A DNA stretch of 64,000 bases from Cordia subcordata (taxonomy: Eukaryota; Streptophyta; Magnoliopsida; Boraginales; Cordiaceae), in NCBI GenBank assembly GCA_028554755.1, contig JAPTOF010000006.1, forward strand, positions 6,876,501 through 6,940,500, read 5' to 3'. Positions 1-13,294 of the stretch are shown here, in pieces. Position 1 is the first letter of the stretch, and each line of letters begins with the position of its first letter. The translations under genes and the position numbers were made by a program. The notes beneath the pieces were generated by a model. That model was not told where the DNA came from and searched no databases. It saw nothing but the letters and a program-made list of their open reading frames with translations.

Positions 1-3000
1 GAGGAACAAGTGTGGGCTGTACAAGCTGCTGAGCCAAGAAGAAATCTATCTCAAGTTTCATTGCTTGTTGATAGAGCTTTTCAATAATGTCAAGCTCTTC
101 ACCCGTCAAAGAGACACTCAATTTATCCAGCAAGTCCTCAGTTTGCAAAGCCGATGCCTATGATCAAGGAAAATCAGAATGAGCTGCAGATAACCAATGC
201 TATAATGTGATGATTATAACCAGAACTGAAGAGAATGTTATTTCTTACAGCAAATAAAACAAACCTGGAAACCTTCAGAGGAATAATTGTCAATCCACTT
301 CTTGTATGGATGATTGCTCTCATGCGGATCAAGAAGTGACACTAACTCCTTCCCTAAGAAGGCATATAGCCTCATACATGGCGTCATAGCACCAAGGGTA
401 TAAGCAGCCACCTTTGTCTTTTCAAAAGGAGTGGCAAGCTTACCAGGTGCTTTTACTCCTCCAATTTTTCCAGAGGCTGTTGCCAGCAAGAAATCTGTGT
501 ACTTAACTGTTGCAGGGCTCGGAGTAGTCTCTTTAGCTATGTCAAAGCCCCATACCTGCAGAAGTCATAACAGAATGTCTAATTTTCTCCACACGTGACA
601 AGAGTTGATTGGCAAGAAATACAACACTAAACATCATTAGATTTAAGATCAGTCATGAGACTCAAAAAGAAATGTGATGATTTTTCAGGCACTGAGAGCT
701 GAAAGTACATGAAATAGTGAATAAAGGTCTTTTAGAATCTATAAGCATTTGTTATCAAGTAACAAAGCAACCCACATTTTAGAAGCTTTGATGTTTAAAT
801 CACTGAAAGGTGTATTCTTCGCTGTTCACATTATCAAACCCCCAGAGTCAGCAACTGTAATAAATCACCTTCACAACAAATAGCAATAGATATTCTTCTA
901 ACAGATCCCAACTAAGTCCTGCCAAAAAGTTCTTGTACTGACTCAGAGAACATATAAACTAATTTGTCTAGATATTATGAATTTAGTCCCTCTAATAACT
1001 CACTTAAGATCAATTTTACACCGTTTACTCTAACATCCGTTAAATTTAATTTAAAAAATGTTGAAGCTCTTTTTGAAAATTTAATTGAAAAAATGTTGAA
1101 GTATATTCAGATTTTCAATGTATTTCCTTAGCTTGTGCCACTAGATTAGGCAATAGTCTACATTTAGGTAATAATCTAGTTGGTTTCTACATTATACTTG
1201 TTTCCTTGTTATGATAGTTTCCTTTACTATTCTATTTTCCTTATTAATTTAGCTCTTTTGTCTTCCTCACCAAGTTTTGAGGCCTATAAGTAGGTGCTCC
1301 TATTGTATTCATAAAGAATTAACAATGTAGTCATTATCATTCTTTCTCTTTACTAGAGTCACAATAGATCGTGGCTCCAAACTATCTTCAACATACATAT
1401 TTTTTATCTACATGTTCTCTCTATTCTTTATAATTTTCTGTTTTTTTTTGTGCTGTTTTTTGTTTTTTTTTGGGGGCGGGCCGGGGGCGATAAATGAGAA
1501 GTGAATCTGAAATGACTGTAGTTTTTCGTCTTGCTATAGCCCGTAAATGACTACCCACCAAGAATATATAACCCAAATCAAGCTAAACCAAGCCTTTAAC
1601 AGTAGGTGACAAAGGCAATCCATCAAGAATTTAATAATTTGGGTAACTCTCTGTTTGGAGGGTTGTCTATCGTCCAAAGAGTTATAGCAGGAACAGTTCA
1701 GTATGACTCTTAAAACTTAAGGAGCCAGAGATATTATTGCATAACTTTATGATAAGGGAGCGTAATTCAGGTCTTTCCATTAGTCATATCAAGAGGATAC
1801 CACTTAAGAAGATAGAGATAGAGAAGGGTAGCCAATTCAGAAATTTAGCATGACTAGGGACCATATCACTTAGTGGGAAAAGAAGTTTATTCCAGGCATC
1901 TCCTATATCGCTTGAAAGTTCAAAACAATGACTTTCACTCATCAATAAGACCAACGACCATAGTTATAGTGAGCATGGACTGGTTTAGGAGGGGAAAAAA
2001 TGGAAATACTGGCATAAAAGATCAAGGCAAACTGAATCTGTACAGGATTTTTTGCATGCCGTAAGCATAAACCACAATAGTTGATGACGGTGAATTTTCA
2101 CTCTTTTACAGGCAATATAAGAACTAAGGGGAATTATTAATTGGCTAACAAACAAGTGGAGTAAGGAACACATAAGAAACAGATCAAGGAAGCAGAGTTT
2201 ACTGTATATTCCTTATTTGATCATAGATGATGCTATTGGGGAAGAGAAGGAAATGGATTACATCTAGAATCCTGGGAATTAACTGCTCTCGTAAAGGCAA
2301 GCAGCTTAATAGTAGAAAACTTCCAAGACAGGATAAGTACATAAGTAGATACTAGCAGATGTAGACTCCTATTAGAGTTAACTTCTGCACTTCTTGATAG
2401 TGGACAAGAACTTCCAAACATATACACCACATGACCTCCCATACGCACTATCGGATGATTTGCTTGGACATTCCTAAAGTATGTAGAGTTTTATTCCTAC
2501 TTTATGCACACTTGTGTTCTACAAGGTCTAAACACATTAGCAATTATAACTTGGCATGTCTTTACACCAGTACACATTTGACATGTGCTTTCACATCTTG
2601 ATGTTTGCTCTTCAATGACATTATGCCAATTATATTCTTTAGATAAGATGTGATCAGAAATAGAAACTGATCTAAAAAGGGAAGAAGCGCGAATATTTCC
2701 TACTAGATGCACAGATGAGATATACTGTAATTGGTAGATGAATGCAAGTACATATTATATCTACATCTTTCTATTCGACATGTTTCAAGCATATAGTATC
2801 CTACTTTGAGCAATGCCATGTTCTTATCATGTAGAGCCTGTGTAAATATTCATGCTTCCTAGATTTCCATCTTCATGTAATTATTATGAATTAACTCTTA
2901 TAAAAGAAATCAGGAAAAATAGAATATCATAAACTAACTTCCCCTAGTATAAAATAACACAAACTATTGGTGAAGCCACAATGAAAGAACTTGGATGCCA

Positions 3001-4950
3001 CCAAGGTTAATAACTTCATTTTACAGCTAATTTTGTTTTCTCCAAATTTCTAAAAGTCATCAGCATGTTCTAAATACAAATGAAGTAGCAATACTTTTTA
3101 ATATGGTAATCCTATTGCAAAATCATTTTCAAATGAACAATTTGAAGACATATTGATTCTAGAAATAGAAAATGATACAAGCAAAAGCACCAATCTGGGT
3201 TGTATTCATGGAGTCTCACTTTAACAAAAGAATTGTGCATTTTGAGCTCTTCAAGAACACTCTTTCTCAGTTCAGCAATCCCAACCTTTGCATCATCATC
3301 ATCTGCACACTCCTCTGCCATTTCATACCTAGAAAAAAGAAAATACATCTTTCATCAGCTTCTATGAACGTAGTATATGTCCCAATTTCACGTACATAAA
3401 GTACAAACATAGATCAAAGTCACATTACTTCTGTTACATTCTCTTGTACAAACCAAACGGATGCACAAAACAATCATATGCTCTACCACAAAAGTTTTGA
3501 AAAGACACCAAGATGGAGGTAGCGACAACAAAATAGTAATGTTCACTCCAGCAACCATGAGTCCCATAAAGAGCTATTTCTCCAGCACTATGTAAACAAC
3601 CAAAAATGACATGTCACAAGGTCCCCTGTTAGTTTCCCTTCCTTTTCTACTTCAAATAGTAAAATCCACAAAGATATTCTGCAATTCCTAAACAGGGAAC
3701 AGATAAAAAAGACAAAAGAAGAAAATCACAGTAAACACATTGCTTTTTCCCCCTATTCTTCAAGGATGAAGTGTTCCAGGAAAAATCAGACTTCTCTTAC
3801 ATTCTTGGCAACCAAATGCACCCAATATATTAAACAAAACAAGAAAACACAAAGTCGATTAATTATTTTCTTTCGGCTAATGTTTTATATAATCGATTAA
3901 TTATTTTATTTTGGGTAAAGTATGTCCCACATTGATATGAGGGACAAAGTAGGAGTTGTTTACTAGCAACAGTCGTGAGTTCAAATAATAATTGCATAAT
4001 TTAAAAAAAAAAAAATTGGACAACAAGATGTGACGGTCCAAGAAAGTCATTCTTTAATCCTAGGCATGACCGAATGGTACCGGAGCTGGTTAAAGTGACA
4101 TAAATATCAACTCTGTTCAAATTTTCTGATCTTCACAGCAACCAAACAGAGCACACAGAAGATTAAACAAATAAATAAAGCACAAACGCACAAAGACAAT
4201 GAACCCACTAATCCTTTCCTGTATTCCCGAAGCAACCAAACGGACCCCACAAACAAATTAACCCCCAAAAGAAAATAAAATAATAATAATCAAACAAAAC
4301 AAGAAAAACAAGAAGAATAAACCACATTAAACCCAAATCTTTAATATCATCAAATTTCTTACTGAAACAAGAAAACATTAAATCGAAAACCAAGCATTAT
4401 TACAATAATTGGAGTCAGGAATCAAAATCTTTAATTCAAAAAGATAAAAATAAAAATAAAAATAAAAAAATCAAGAAGGGTTAGATGATTACGCATTGGC
4501 AAAGGCCTGGAGGAAATGAACATCTTGGGCAATGTAATCCCTGAAAACATCCATCTTGAGATTGCCAGCAGCCAAAGCCACCACGAAGGGTGTGTACATG
4601 GCGAAAGTGGTCTCCCTTTGGAACTTGATCCAACACTTCCTCGATATGCCCACCACCTCATCTATCGCCAGCTTATTCGACCCCGACGCCGCCGGCTTCA
4701 AATTCCCCGCCGCCATCGCACCACCGCAACCGCCACCGCCACCACCGCCGCCGGCGCTCGTATCACTAATACTACTACTAATATTATTATTTTTACTAGA
4801 ATAACTGGAAAAAACGGAGAACTTGGAGAAATTGGGATTGATTTTGGGGTTAGGGAGTGGAGATCGGAGGAATCTGAACAAGGGTAATGATTTAGTAGTG
4901 GTGGTGGTGATCAGGTGTGGGGTGGGTTTTAATAGTAAAATTTGTCGCAT
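1..4950 (-). CDS. TH2: TH2-like thiamine salvage enzyme (TenA part), truncated by left window edge
   Basis: Four exons are visible: 4493-4950, 3220-3328, 265-555 and 1-157. The phases join correctly (A at GC|G, then K|V, then Q|A). The joined protein reads ...AFANAYEMAEECADDDDAK, HNSFVK, FLLATASGKIGG, TPFEKTKVAAYTLGA, NHPYKKWIDNYSSEGFQ and ASALQTEDLLDKLS, and it follows Arabidopsis TH2 (At5g32470) closely as I remember that protein. In that family an N-terminal TenA domain hydrolyses aminopyrimidine breakdown products of thiamine, and a C-terminal HAD domain dephosphorylates thiamine monophosphate. Only the TenA part lies here; the HAD part would be left of base 1. The start at 4950 gives an N-terminus rich in R, S, T and P and free of acidic residues, which fits a mitochondrial or plastid transit peptide. 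A run of eight glycines and a second Met (MAAGNLKP) follow before the conserved domain. The frame stays open upstream to 5184, but that stretch is Lys-rich and looks like 5' UTR. Confidence 0.9.
1094..1393. mobile_element. Probable solo LTR in a TH2 intron
   Basis: A 300-bp block starts with TGTTGAAG and ends with CTTCAACA, the TG...CA short inverted ends of a retrotransposon LTR. Inside are a TATA-like box near 1284 (cctataagtaggtg) and a T-rich 3' part. No tRNA-Met primer site follows base 1393, and no internal retroelement sequence is seen, so it would be a solo LTR. I cannot find a matching 5-bp target duplication: the left flank is an A run and the right flank is tacat. A second aaaatgttgaag just upstream, near 1058, makes the left border uncertain. 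Confidence 0.45.
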
Positions 4951-6632
4951 CAATTTGTCTTTTTTCCTTTTCTTAAAAAAAATTATTTTCTCTTTTCTTG
5001 TTTCTTTTTTCTCTTTTTTCTCTTTTAATACAAAAAATCTGTGTGAGAATGGAGTTGGAGGTGGATGGGGAAGAAAGGGGTGTGTAGTAGTGGCAAGTGG
5101 ATGTTCGTGACTCACATCATATGGTAGGTGGATATTAGCCCAACAAGGTGGCGTTTGGGCTTTTCCTTTCGTCCAACGGCCCAAATTATCGGGTCAGGGT
5201 AGATTTATTTATGTACCTTAATAATTTAAGTCTTTTTAATACGTTAAAATAATATATTTTTTGAAGGTAAGTTAGGGATAATAGTAGAGTTAGGGTTGTG
5301 ATATTTATAAATTTGAACTACTAAAATAAGATTTTAGAAAAATTTATGACATTTAAATCAAAATACATGATGATAACTTGATGTATCGAACATTGGTTAT
5401 GCTCGTTAAAATGATCTATTGATCTATCCATGAAACTTCTTTTGAAACTCTCTACCAACTTCTTCTAGCAAATCCGACGAGCAACCAATCCAACTTGTAA
5501 AGTCCCAAGCCTTTGGGACGTGGTTCTGCCTTTCTTTTTTCTTTTCCTTTCTCTAACTAGTTAAAATTTCCTTTCTATTTCTCATCTCTTTCTTTTCCTT
5601 TTCATTCCTCCATTGTTTTTGACCTTTTTTCCTGTCCCAGAACTTAAATGTGGAACTTGCATATACCAAATATGGAAGAAGGACCATTTGTTCCAATATC
5701 TTGGTTGGTGGTCTCGTTTGCTCAAAATATTCTATATTGGTAGCTTTGCCAAACGGTTTGACCAGTTATTTTTCTAAGCTATCTTTAATCGGATTGGTGA
5801 GCCCTTATCACAGTCTTTGGCGTTTGTTTGTGGTTCGCTATTTGATTGGCTTTTTTAAAAGGTCTTTGACGGACATGTGCCATGTTTTGTTTTTTGGTCT
5901 TATATTTAGGTTGCTAATGTAATATTATTGGACGTGATTGGTCCTAATAAAATTTATTTTTTCTTAACCAAAAAAAAAAAAGAACTATTCTTAATATTTG
6001 TGATCAATGATTCAATTTTTCCTGTTGTTGTCAATGATATTCAAATTTGAAGAGCATGATTTCAAGGTACAATCAAATAATTTGAGAGTCAACATCGCTG
6101 CCATCTTTAGTGTTACCATTAAGATGTTGGTGGCCAAGAAAAGCTATTTTTTAAATTTCCTTTTAAGCCCAGGGAAGTTATAGCTTATTGGTTTTTGGAG
6201 GAAATGGTCTTTTGCTAAGAAGGGGTCTCGATTTTGGAGTCTGGTAGCCTATAATTGAGAATTGGATGAGTTGTTTGGAGGAAATGGCCATTCCTACTCC
6301 AATAGGATCATAAAATTTTTTGTTTCTTTTTTTTTTTCAAATTTAATTTAAATATTTATTATAAAAAATATGTTTTTTAAAATTTATTTTTAATAAAAAA
6401 AATCAATTCAAACAGGTGGATGTCTTAATTTATAGCCTCCTTCCCATGTGGATTGGTTGCTATAAGTAATAAGTTAGCCGCCCATGCTGTCAACATTGAA
6501 ATGTCCTTTTCTTCATGGTTAAATGATCACATCATAGTGAAAAAAATGTTTCACTTTATAGTTACATAAGTTATAGCTCAATTTGAAAGTTGCATTTTGA
6601 ACAATGTTACGTATGTTAGCAGAGTCATTTTT
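4951..6632. other. Spacer between TH2 and the MULE
   Basis: No gene is recognised. The first 250 bases are the TH2 leader and promoter side, with C/T-rich tracts. Around 5948-5981 an AATAAA is followed by TTTTTCTTAACC and a run of 12 A, like the 3' end of a retroposed transcript; an open frame of 90 codons (5650-5922, +) precedes it but resembles nothing I know. The rest is A/T-rich filler. Confidence 0.5.
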
Positions 6633-6745
6633 GAGGATTTTTTTTTTTACCTAAATTTTAAAAGAGCATGCAAAACAAACCCATTCTTAAACGGTTTTGA
6701 AAAATGATCCAAATTGATTTTGGGAACGCGTTTTACACGTTCCCC
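6633..6745 (+). repeat. Left terminal inverted repeat of the MULE
   Basis: Roughly 110 bases pair with the right end as an imperfect inverted repeat; shared blocks include CCTAAATTTTAAAAG, GCAT(G/A)CAAAAC, AAACG(G/A)TTTT and TTTTGGGAA(C/T)GCG. Just inside (about 6723-6835) are clustered ACGCG/CGCGT motifs, which look like subterminal transposase-binding repeats. Confidence 0.8.
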
Positions 6746-7144
6746 AAACGCGAAACGCGTAGAACGGGAAACGCGTAAAATGCAAAGTGTAACGGAAGGA
6801 CGAACATGACCCACGTTCTTAGAACGCGGTCGCGTTCCATAAATTCGAAACTTCAGCCCTTTCCTCTTATTCTGATCTTTGCATTTTGAAAAAAATTCTC
6901 CCAACCCCCTTACATACGAAATTTTTAGTTTTTGCAACGTCATTGCAAGGATATAGCCTTGATATTGTAAGTTATCTTTATTTTATGTTGTTTTTTGCAA
7001 TTGTATTTAACGTTTTAAGTTATGTAATTTGTTTTTAGATTGTGTAATTTTTATTTTGATAGTTAATTTTAGTTTGTATTAATTTGTATTTTAATTGTTG
7101 TTAGAATTATAGATTAAGTTTTTGAACATAATTTCAGCATGATC

Positions 7145-7470
7145 TTTAGAAATAGAATTAATAATATTATTATTATTAGTATGATCATTATTATTAATCG
7201 TATTATTACTATATGAATATTATTAATAATAAATGTTATCATAATTATTATTATTAAGATTATCATTATTATTAACAATATTATTATTTTTATGATTAAT
7301 GTTATATGTTAGATGTTATTATTAATTTTATTATTACTATTATTGATATTATTATAATTATTTATTATGATGATGATGATGGATGATTAATGTTTTCTTT
7401 TTGTTATTATTATTATTACTAATACTATTATTGATATTATTATTAATAAGATTAGTGTTATCATTATTAT
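7145..7470. repeat. Degenerate ATT/TTA-rich microsatellite inside the MULE
   Basis: Imperfect runs of ATT and TTA trinucleotides (for example attattattattag), with a short GATGATGATGATGG stretch near 7370. It sits between the left TIR and the plant-mobile-domain reading frame and may be the remnant leader of that gene. Confidence 0.7.
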
Positions 7471-7553
7471 TATTTGATAAAATTAGAGATTTAATGCTTA
7501 GAGTCAAGTATACTTAGTTAATTGTTATTGTTATTTTTTATTTAGGACTTATT

Positions 7554-9990
7554 ATGGATACTCGACCTGCACCAGTAGACACCGCATTACTGTGCCACTT
7601 TCTGGAGCATCGGATGCAATATTTGCAGGATTCACACTAGTTGGGTACTTTTAGGTGCTATAGGTCAAATAGGTCTTTGGTTAATGATCCAGAGCACTGA
7701 TTGGTACAGCAGCAGTTGGTGGGGACAGGATTCTATGGGTGTTATAAATTCCACTATCATCAGCTTGATCGCGGATTGATTACTGCCATGATAGAGAGGT
7801 GGCGGCCAGGGACCCACACATTTCATTTACCTGTAAGGGAGGCTACCATCACCCTGCAAGATGTGGCCGTGTATTGGGGTTTTCCCGTCACTAGTACTCC
7901 TATTTCCGTGCTTGATATGGTCCCATGCTCGAGGGACGATTGGGTTGTCACGATCCGTGATTTGTTGGGGATCGATGCGAATGTGGTTGCGGACGACGGT
8001 ACCGGCCGTATTGACATTGTGGGGAACTCGATAAATTTCGTCCAGCTGCGGGACGGGTTTGTGATGCAGGGCATTTCGGATAACCCCACTCAGTACCAGG
8101 CGCAGCAGCGAGCACGGTTGTGGATATTTCTCGTGATTTGCTGTCACCTTTTTGCTAACACGAGTACGAATGACGGTAATTTGTCCTGGTTACCATTATT
8201 GGCAGACTTTGAGTGTATCTGGCAGTACAGCTGGGGCACGGCTGTACTATCATATTTATACCAGTAGCTTGACCGCGCTTCCTTCCGTTAATGTAAAGGT
8301 GTATGCGGAGCCGTGACACTAGTCCAGGTATTTGTTTGCATCATGTAGTTACGTTTAGATTTTATGTATGTTAACTTTATTATTATAAGCGTTATTATAA
8401 TATAACACATGTTTAATGTTTGCAGTTTTTTGCATAGGATAGATTCACGTCTTTTCGGCCTCAGCTCTACATCCCACACGAAAGATCTGCAGCAACAGCA
8501 GCATCATCTGGAGCCTATGTTTCATCTGCCTGGCGTTCCACGCGGTGCACTGTTTTACATAAAAAAGGAAATGACAGATGCGTCCGGAAAGTCAGGTCAA
8601 GTTGAGTGTCGGGATGTTATAGATCATCTGCAGCCAGACGAGGTATAGTACACTCAAGTTGCTTTATTAAATATTCATACCCTGTATTATTGAACACGTG
8701 TTTGTTTTGGTTACAGTTCATATGGCAGCCGTTCAGGACGATACTGGGCAACCTCCCTCTATATTGTGTTGCCGACAGTGACGTCTGGCATGCCCGAATC
8801 CCGCTGATATTCGGGCATACTGTTGAGTGGCACCGTTCGGATTGTGTGTTATGTCAGTTTGGACTAAGGTTGACAATCCCTCATGATCCGTCTGCACATG
8901 AGAAACACAGGGATGGGAAGGAAAAAGTTGAGGGAGATGCGCTGACAGGGGCTGTGGCGATATGGGGGAATTGGTAGTAACACGTTTTACATGGACAGGT
9001 GAAGAATGCATCGACGGCAGCAACACTGAGGATTTACATGACTTGGTACTGTCGGGTGACCATATTACATGTCGGTCATCTAGGTACAAGTCATAGGAGA
9101 GATGGTTACGTGGCGTCTGCACGTGATGAGACATCATTGATGAGCTGCCTTTGCACTCTTTTTTATGTTCCTCAATGAAAATTATGGACTATTAGTTGAT
9201 ATTAACAGCAATATGATATGTTTTGTTGCCTATAGGCGTCTGTTGTTCAGCATGTGGTCCACCATTCTCGTGATTTGCTGCAATGTTATGAGCAGGGGGA
9301 CCTGCCGGGCGATGCACATTCGATGAAACATGTGATGCGACACTTGCAGCTCCTGTAGTTACATGGCCAGAGTGCATTCCGATACGCACAGCACGAGCAT
9401 CTCATACAGCAGAGAGTCGTGTGGGAGTTGCCGGATGTGCCTCCGATGCGGTAACTGCAGCAGCATAGAGAGCATCGTCCACATCATGCTCGTTCTTCAC
9501 AGCGCACTCACATGTATCCCACCAGGTCATCACAGCCATTCACCCCTGATACACCATTGCCAACATATCGTCCATCTACACGACTGCCATTGCATCGACC
9601 CACGTGGCGTTTGTTTCCCGTTGACTTTTTCAGCGGGGGTGTAGGTTAGATCAGTGGCAGTAGACAAGGTACGTTCCAGGCTGGAGGATCATCCAGGCCG
9701 GTGATTGATGAAACAGATGACGCTGAGGAGGATGACAAGGCAATGCTAAGGAGGATGACGAGGCGAAGAAGAGCGAGTCATTGGAGGGGTTTTCGAGCAT
9801 ATACATGGGTCCCGGGACTACGTTCATGAGCAGTTGGTGGACATTTAAGTTGAGCAGCAGGACCTGCCGCCTTGTTCATCTGAGGCACATGTGACCCAGG
9901 CACCAGCCACACAGCCATAGGCACAGGAGCCTTCATCACGTCCGACACGTTCATCCAGAAAACGCAACGCACCATCCCTTGTTAGACGTA
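7554..9990 (+). pseudogene. Plant mobile domain (MAIN/MAIL-like) gene of the MULE, degenerate
   Basis: From ATG 7554 (MDTRPAPVDTALLCHFLEHR) the frame runs into the diagnostic plant-mobile-domain start: GFYGCYKFHYHQLDRGLITAMIERWRP, then THTFHLPVREATITLQDVAVYWGFPV. A second block in exon 3 (about 8717-8977) reads FIWQPFRTILGNLPLYC, WHARIPLIFGHTVEWHRSD and CQFGLRLTIPHD. Likely introns are about 8328-8427 and 8645-8716. The same frame has stops at 7638-7640 (TAG) and 7698-7700 (TGA), more near 8265 and 8289, and frameshifts in exon 2, so it is not translated as one protein. Diverged sequence after 9000 (IYMTWY, VHHSRDLLQCYEQGD, a Pro/His/Arg-rich tail to about 9650, then an acidic Asp/Glu stretch) looks like the C-terminal part. 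Family members act as host gene-silencing factors (MAIN, MAIL1) or ride in transposons. Confidence 0.8.
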
Positions 9991-10294
9991 ACCGCACAAC
10001 CAGGGGGAAGGGGCCTGATCATTACACAACTGGATAATGTATTTGGTTTTCGAGCACTTTTTTTCCATATGTTTTTGGTGACACATTATTTTTTGTTGAT
10101 TGGATTTTCATTTGGTTATTTATTTATTTATTTTAGACACGTTATCATTTACCTAACAACGTTAAGCAGACCTTAACATTACAATGTCACAACAAATAAG
10201 CATAAAACGATTACACAATAACATTACAACATCGAAACAAATAGACATCAAATGATTACATATGGAACTTGTGGCAACTGCTAAACATAACGTA

Positions 10295-12865
10295 TTACGC
10301 ATTTTGGTTGTTAGGGCAAATTGGAGCAGTGTGACCTGGTTGACCACATGCTGTACACTTTTGTCGCCCACGGCGGTCCGAGTGATCCATGTCGTTTGGG
10401 ATGCGTCGGCTTCTGACTCGTCCTCTTCTCTGTCGAACACAACTTGGGTTTGGATGCAACGTCCATGCAGGCGCTGGAGGCCAATAAAATTGATGTCTAA
10501 GAGGCCCGAATGTCCGCCAATAGGTATCTTTGTACGATTTCACTGTTAGCTGTTGAGGTATCATGTTCTCTACATTAAATTCCATAAACCGAGCAATAGT
10601 TTGCACATGCGAGCATGGCAAGTGATATTCAACTCACTTGCTGCAAGTACACGTACTTTCTTCCCAGTTGACAACCTGATTTGGCAAATTCTCGTTCCAT
10701 CGCACTAGTAACCAACCGACCTGGTATATATGTCATCCTCTCTGAAACTAAGTACGTGATAGCGATATGACGAGGTCTCCCACTTCTCATAGAGCTCCCT
10801 CACACTAGGAGGGAGCCGATGGCCTTCACTTTTCAACTGTATGGGATGGACCAACTGATCATGAAAGTAACCTTTTATCTTTATAAAAGTATTAGTAACA
10901 AGGGCTGTGATGGGTAACCCCTTGCACCGACGAGGACACCGTTGAAGCATTCGACATTATTTGTGGTCATCACACCCTATCTGAATCCCCTATTAGTGCT
11001 CATGGTCCATGTATCGGCAGGGATATCGGATAGGAACTTGTTTACTCGTCTGCCAATACCGTTCTGACGAGGGTCCACAGCAAGGATCATGTTCATTACA
11101 TGCACATGTTTACGTGCTTGACATTCTTGGCCAGTTATCCAACACATTTCTTTAATGAATTGATTCCGCCATCTTTTCATCACATTACTTTTCAGATGTC
11201 TCAAGCAAATGCGATGTTTTATTTCAAGTTGACCGTCACGTGTAACCCGTTCGATTGCAGATGCGACGCCTGTATGCCTATTTGAAATGATACACAATTG
11301 GGGCATCCCAGTGAAAAAGTTCTCACGCAACTGATGTAAGAACCACGACCAAGTACGAGTTGTCTCTGCGTCCACAACTGCAAAAGCTAACGGTAATACT
11401 TGGCAGTTGGCGTCTGTGGCTAATGCAACTAGGAGATGACCTTTGTACTTTCCCTGCAAGTGTGTGTCGTCCAGCAAAACAACAGGCTTACAATGCCTCC
11501 ACGCCGCGATGCATGAACCGAACGCCCAGTAAACCATGTCGAAAATTTTTTCAGCTTGCGTTGAACCTTCGGCAAACCTATACCTCATAACGCTACCCGG
11601 ATTCTTGGCCATCACAGCACCAAGAAACTGTGAGATCATTTGATACGATGTGTCCCAATTGCCATACACTAGTTCAATTGCTTTATTCCAACCGTTCCAT
11701 GCTTTTCCGTAACTAACATCCGCGTTAAGCTTCTCCTTCATGTGAGCTTGGATAAGCCCGACCTCGTAATCAGCTTTCTTAACTAGGAAATGCCTAACCA
11801 AATATCCAACCAAACACGAGGTCAAATTTCTGTGCCCCGACACAGTTATTTGCGCCATACATGCATGTCTGGCGTCATAATGCGTGATCTCCCACTGCTT
11901 GTGCGTTGCTTTCCTTATGACGCGTACATACCATGGGCATGCTACATTTTCACTGTGTGTTTCTCTATATCATACCTTTCACAGGGTCTTACTCGATTTG
12001 ACGACCCTATATTTCTTTTGTATTTTTATCGTGTTCTGTTGAACAGCCCTTATCCCATCTACTTTGGATGGGAACACAATTCCTTGGGCCAGTTTCATCC
12101 TGTCGGGGTCCCATATTGGACGTTTAGTGATCTCGTACCTGTTTTTCGCGTAGAAATCAGTCCTAGCAGTATGGAACTCCATTGCTTTCTTCGCATCTAC
12201 CTCTGCCTCTGTATCGACATCCGATCCATCTACCTCGTTCTCAATTTGGTAGTTCAAACTTGCCTCTGAGACTACATCTTCTTCTTGTTCGTTCAATTCA
12301 CCGTCCTCGTTTTCTTTGTCTGCCTCTGACAAGGCAGTTTTACTGCGACGTCACATCTATCCTCTGTGCCACCGCCATGATGAGAGGGTCCTCCAACTTC
12401 AAAATTGGACTGTGGTTGCAGGGAAAGGGAAAAAGTGGCAAACTCTGCCGCTGTTGTTGCAATATTGATATGTTCATCTTCTTCATATGATGGTACTGCA
12501 TTGAGGTCCGGCATGTTGGACTGGTACGGAACCTCAGGCATTTGTTGCGGCACATACACGTCGTCAAACTGAACAGACTGAACGTCCACTATTACGTGCG
12601 CCATACAACGGTTCCATTCACAACGAGCTATGCCATACATCTCCCGCATATCGTCATAATCAATTATTGCACTTGGATAATAATATATCTGCTGCAATGT
12701 AACATCTTATCTAGGGTCACGATAGCATAAGTTAACCCTATCGATGGTCGGACGTAATCCTAATTTCCTAATTACACGAGAAACAAATTGATCGTAAGTT
12801 GTATCACGATGAATTTTGATTTTGCGTGGTATTAGACTGTTATAATCAAGACCGTAATCGGTCAT
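10295..12865 (-). pseudogene. MURA-type MULE transposase, broken
   Basis: Read on the minus strand, the pieces come in the normal MURA order. The N-terminal part begins MTDYGLDYNSLIPRKIKI at 12865. It is followed by an acidic linker, a MuDR-type region (ACPWYVRVIRKATHKQWEIT), and the catalytic core at 10977-11858 with VVLLDDTHLQGKYKG and CIISNRHTG. Then come TTNNVECFNGVLVGARG, a SWIM zinc finger (CTC...PCSH) and a zinc knuckle (CTACGQPGHTAPIC). Disruptions include TAA at 12707-12709, frame changes near 12330 and 11930-11980, TAG at 10977-10979, a one-base shift near 10930 and TGA at 10634-10636 inside the SWIM finger. The second catalytic Asp (normally ISDRH) is Asn at codon 11280-11282. The host transposase would cut and join element ends; this copy cannot encode an active one. 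Confidence 0.88.
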
Positions 12866-13294
12866 TATTGTGTGACTACCGTAGTATAAAAGAACAGTAA
12901 CATCGGTTGAATACGTTTTTTCAGGTGCATTGGTAGAAACTTATACTGTCAAATTGAATGAATTTGCTAGAAAATTTATTTGGTAGAAAGTGAAATGATG
13001 GGTAATGGATTGAATGATCTGGTGGAGGATGGGGTTGGGGTTTATATAGGCAAAAAAACATATTCTGGGAGTGCGATTTCTGAAATTTCTCGTGACATGA
13101 AGTGACTAAAGCATGATTAATGGCAGGGAATATATTCCAGATACTGCAAAACGCACTCCCAGAATGCGCTGCCAAGAATATTTTCTCTTCTCCACAATCA
13201 AATCAAATTGAAATCAAATCAAATATGGCAGGGTTGCAGGAAAAACCCAGAAAATAAGTTTCGGAAGTGCGGGCGCACTTTCTGAGAGCGTTCC

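Noticed and set aside
4516..5110. Three plus-strand open frames of 82-123 codons over TH2 exon 1
   Set aside because: They are antisense shadows of the GC-rich transit peptide region; their proteins are Pro/Thr/Arg or Val/Phe runs without family features.
5650..5922. 90-codon open frame followed by AATAAA and an A run, as a retrogene
   Set aside because: No match to a known protein and no target repeat found; noted only as part of the spacer.
8733..9137. 134-codon minus-strand open frame within the MULE
   Set aside because: Antisense to the plant-mobile-domain exon, which carries the clear conserved motifs on the plus strand.
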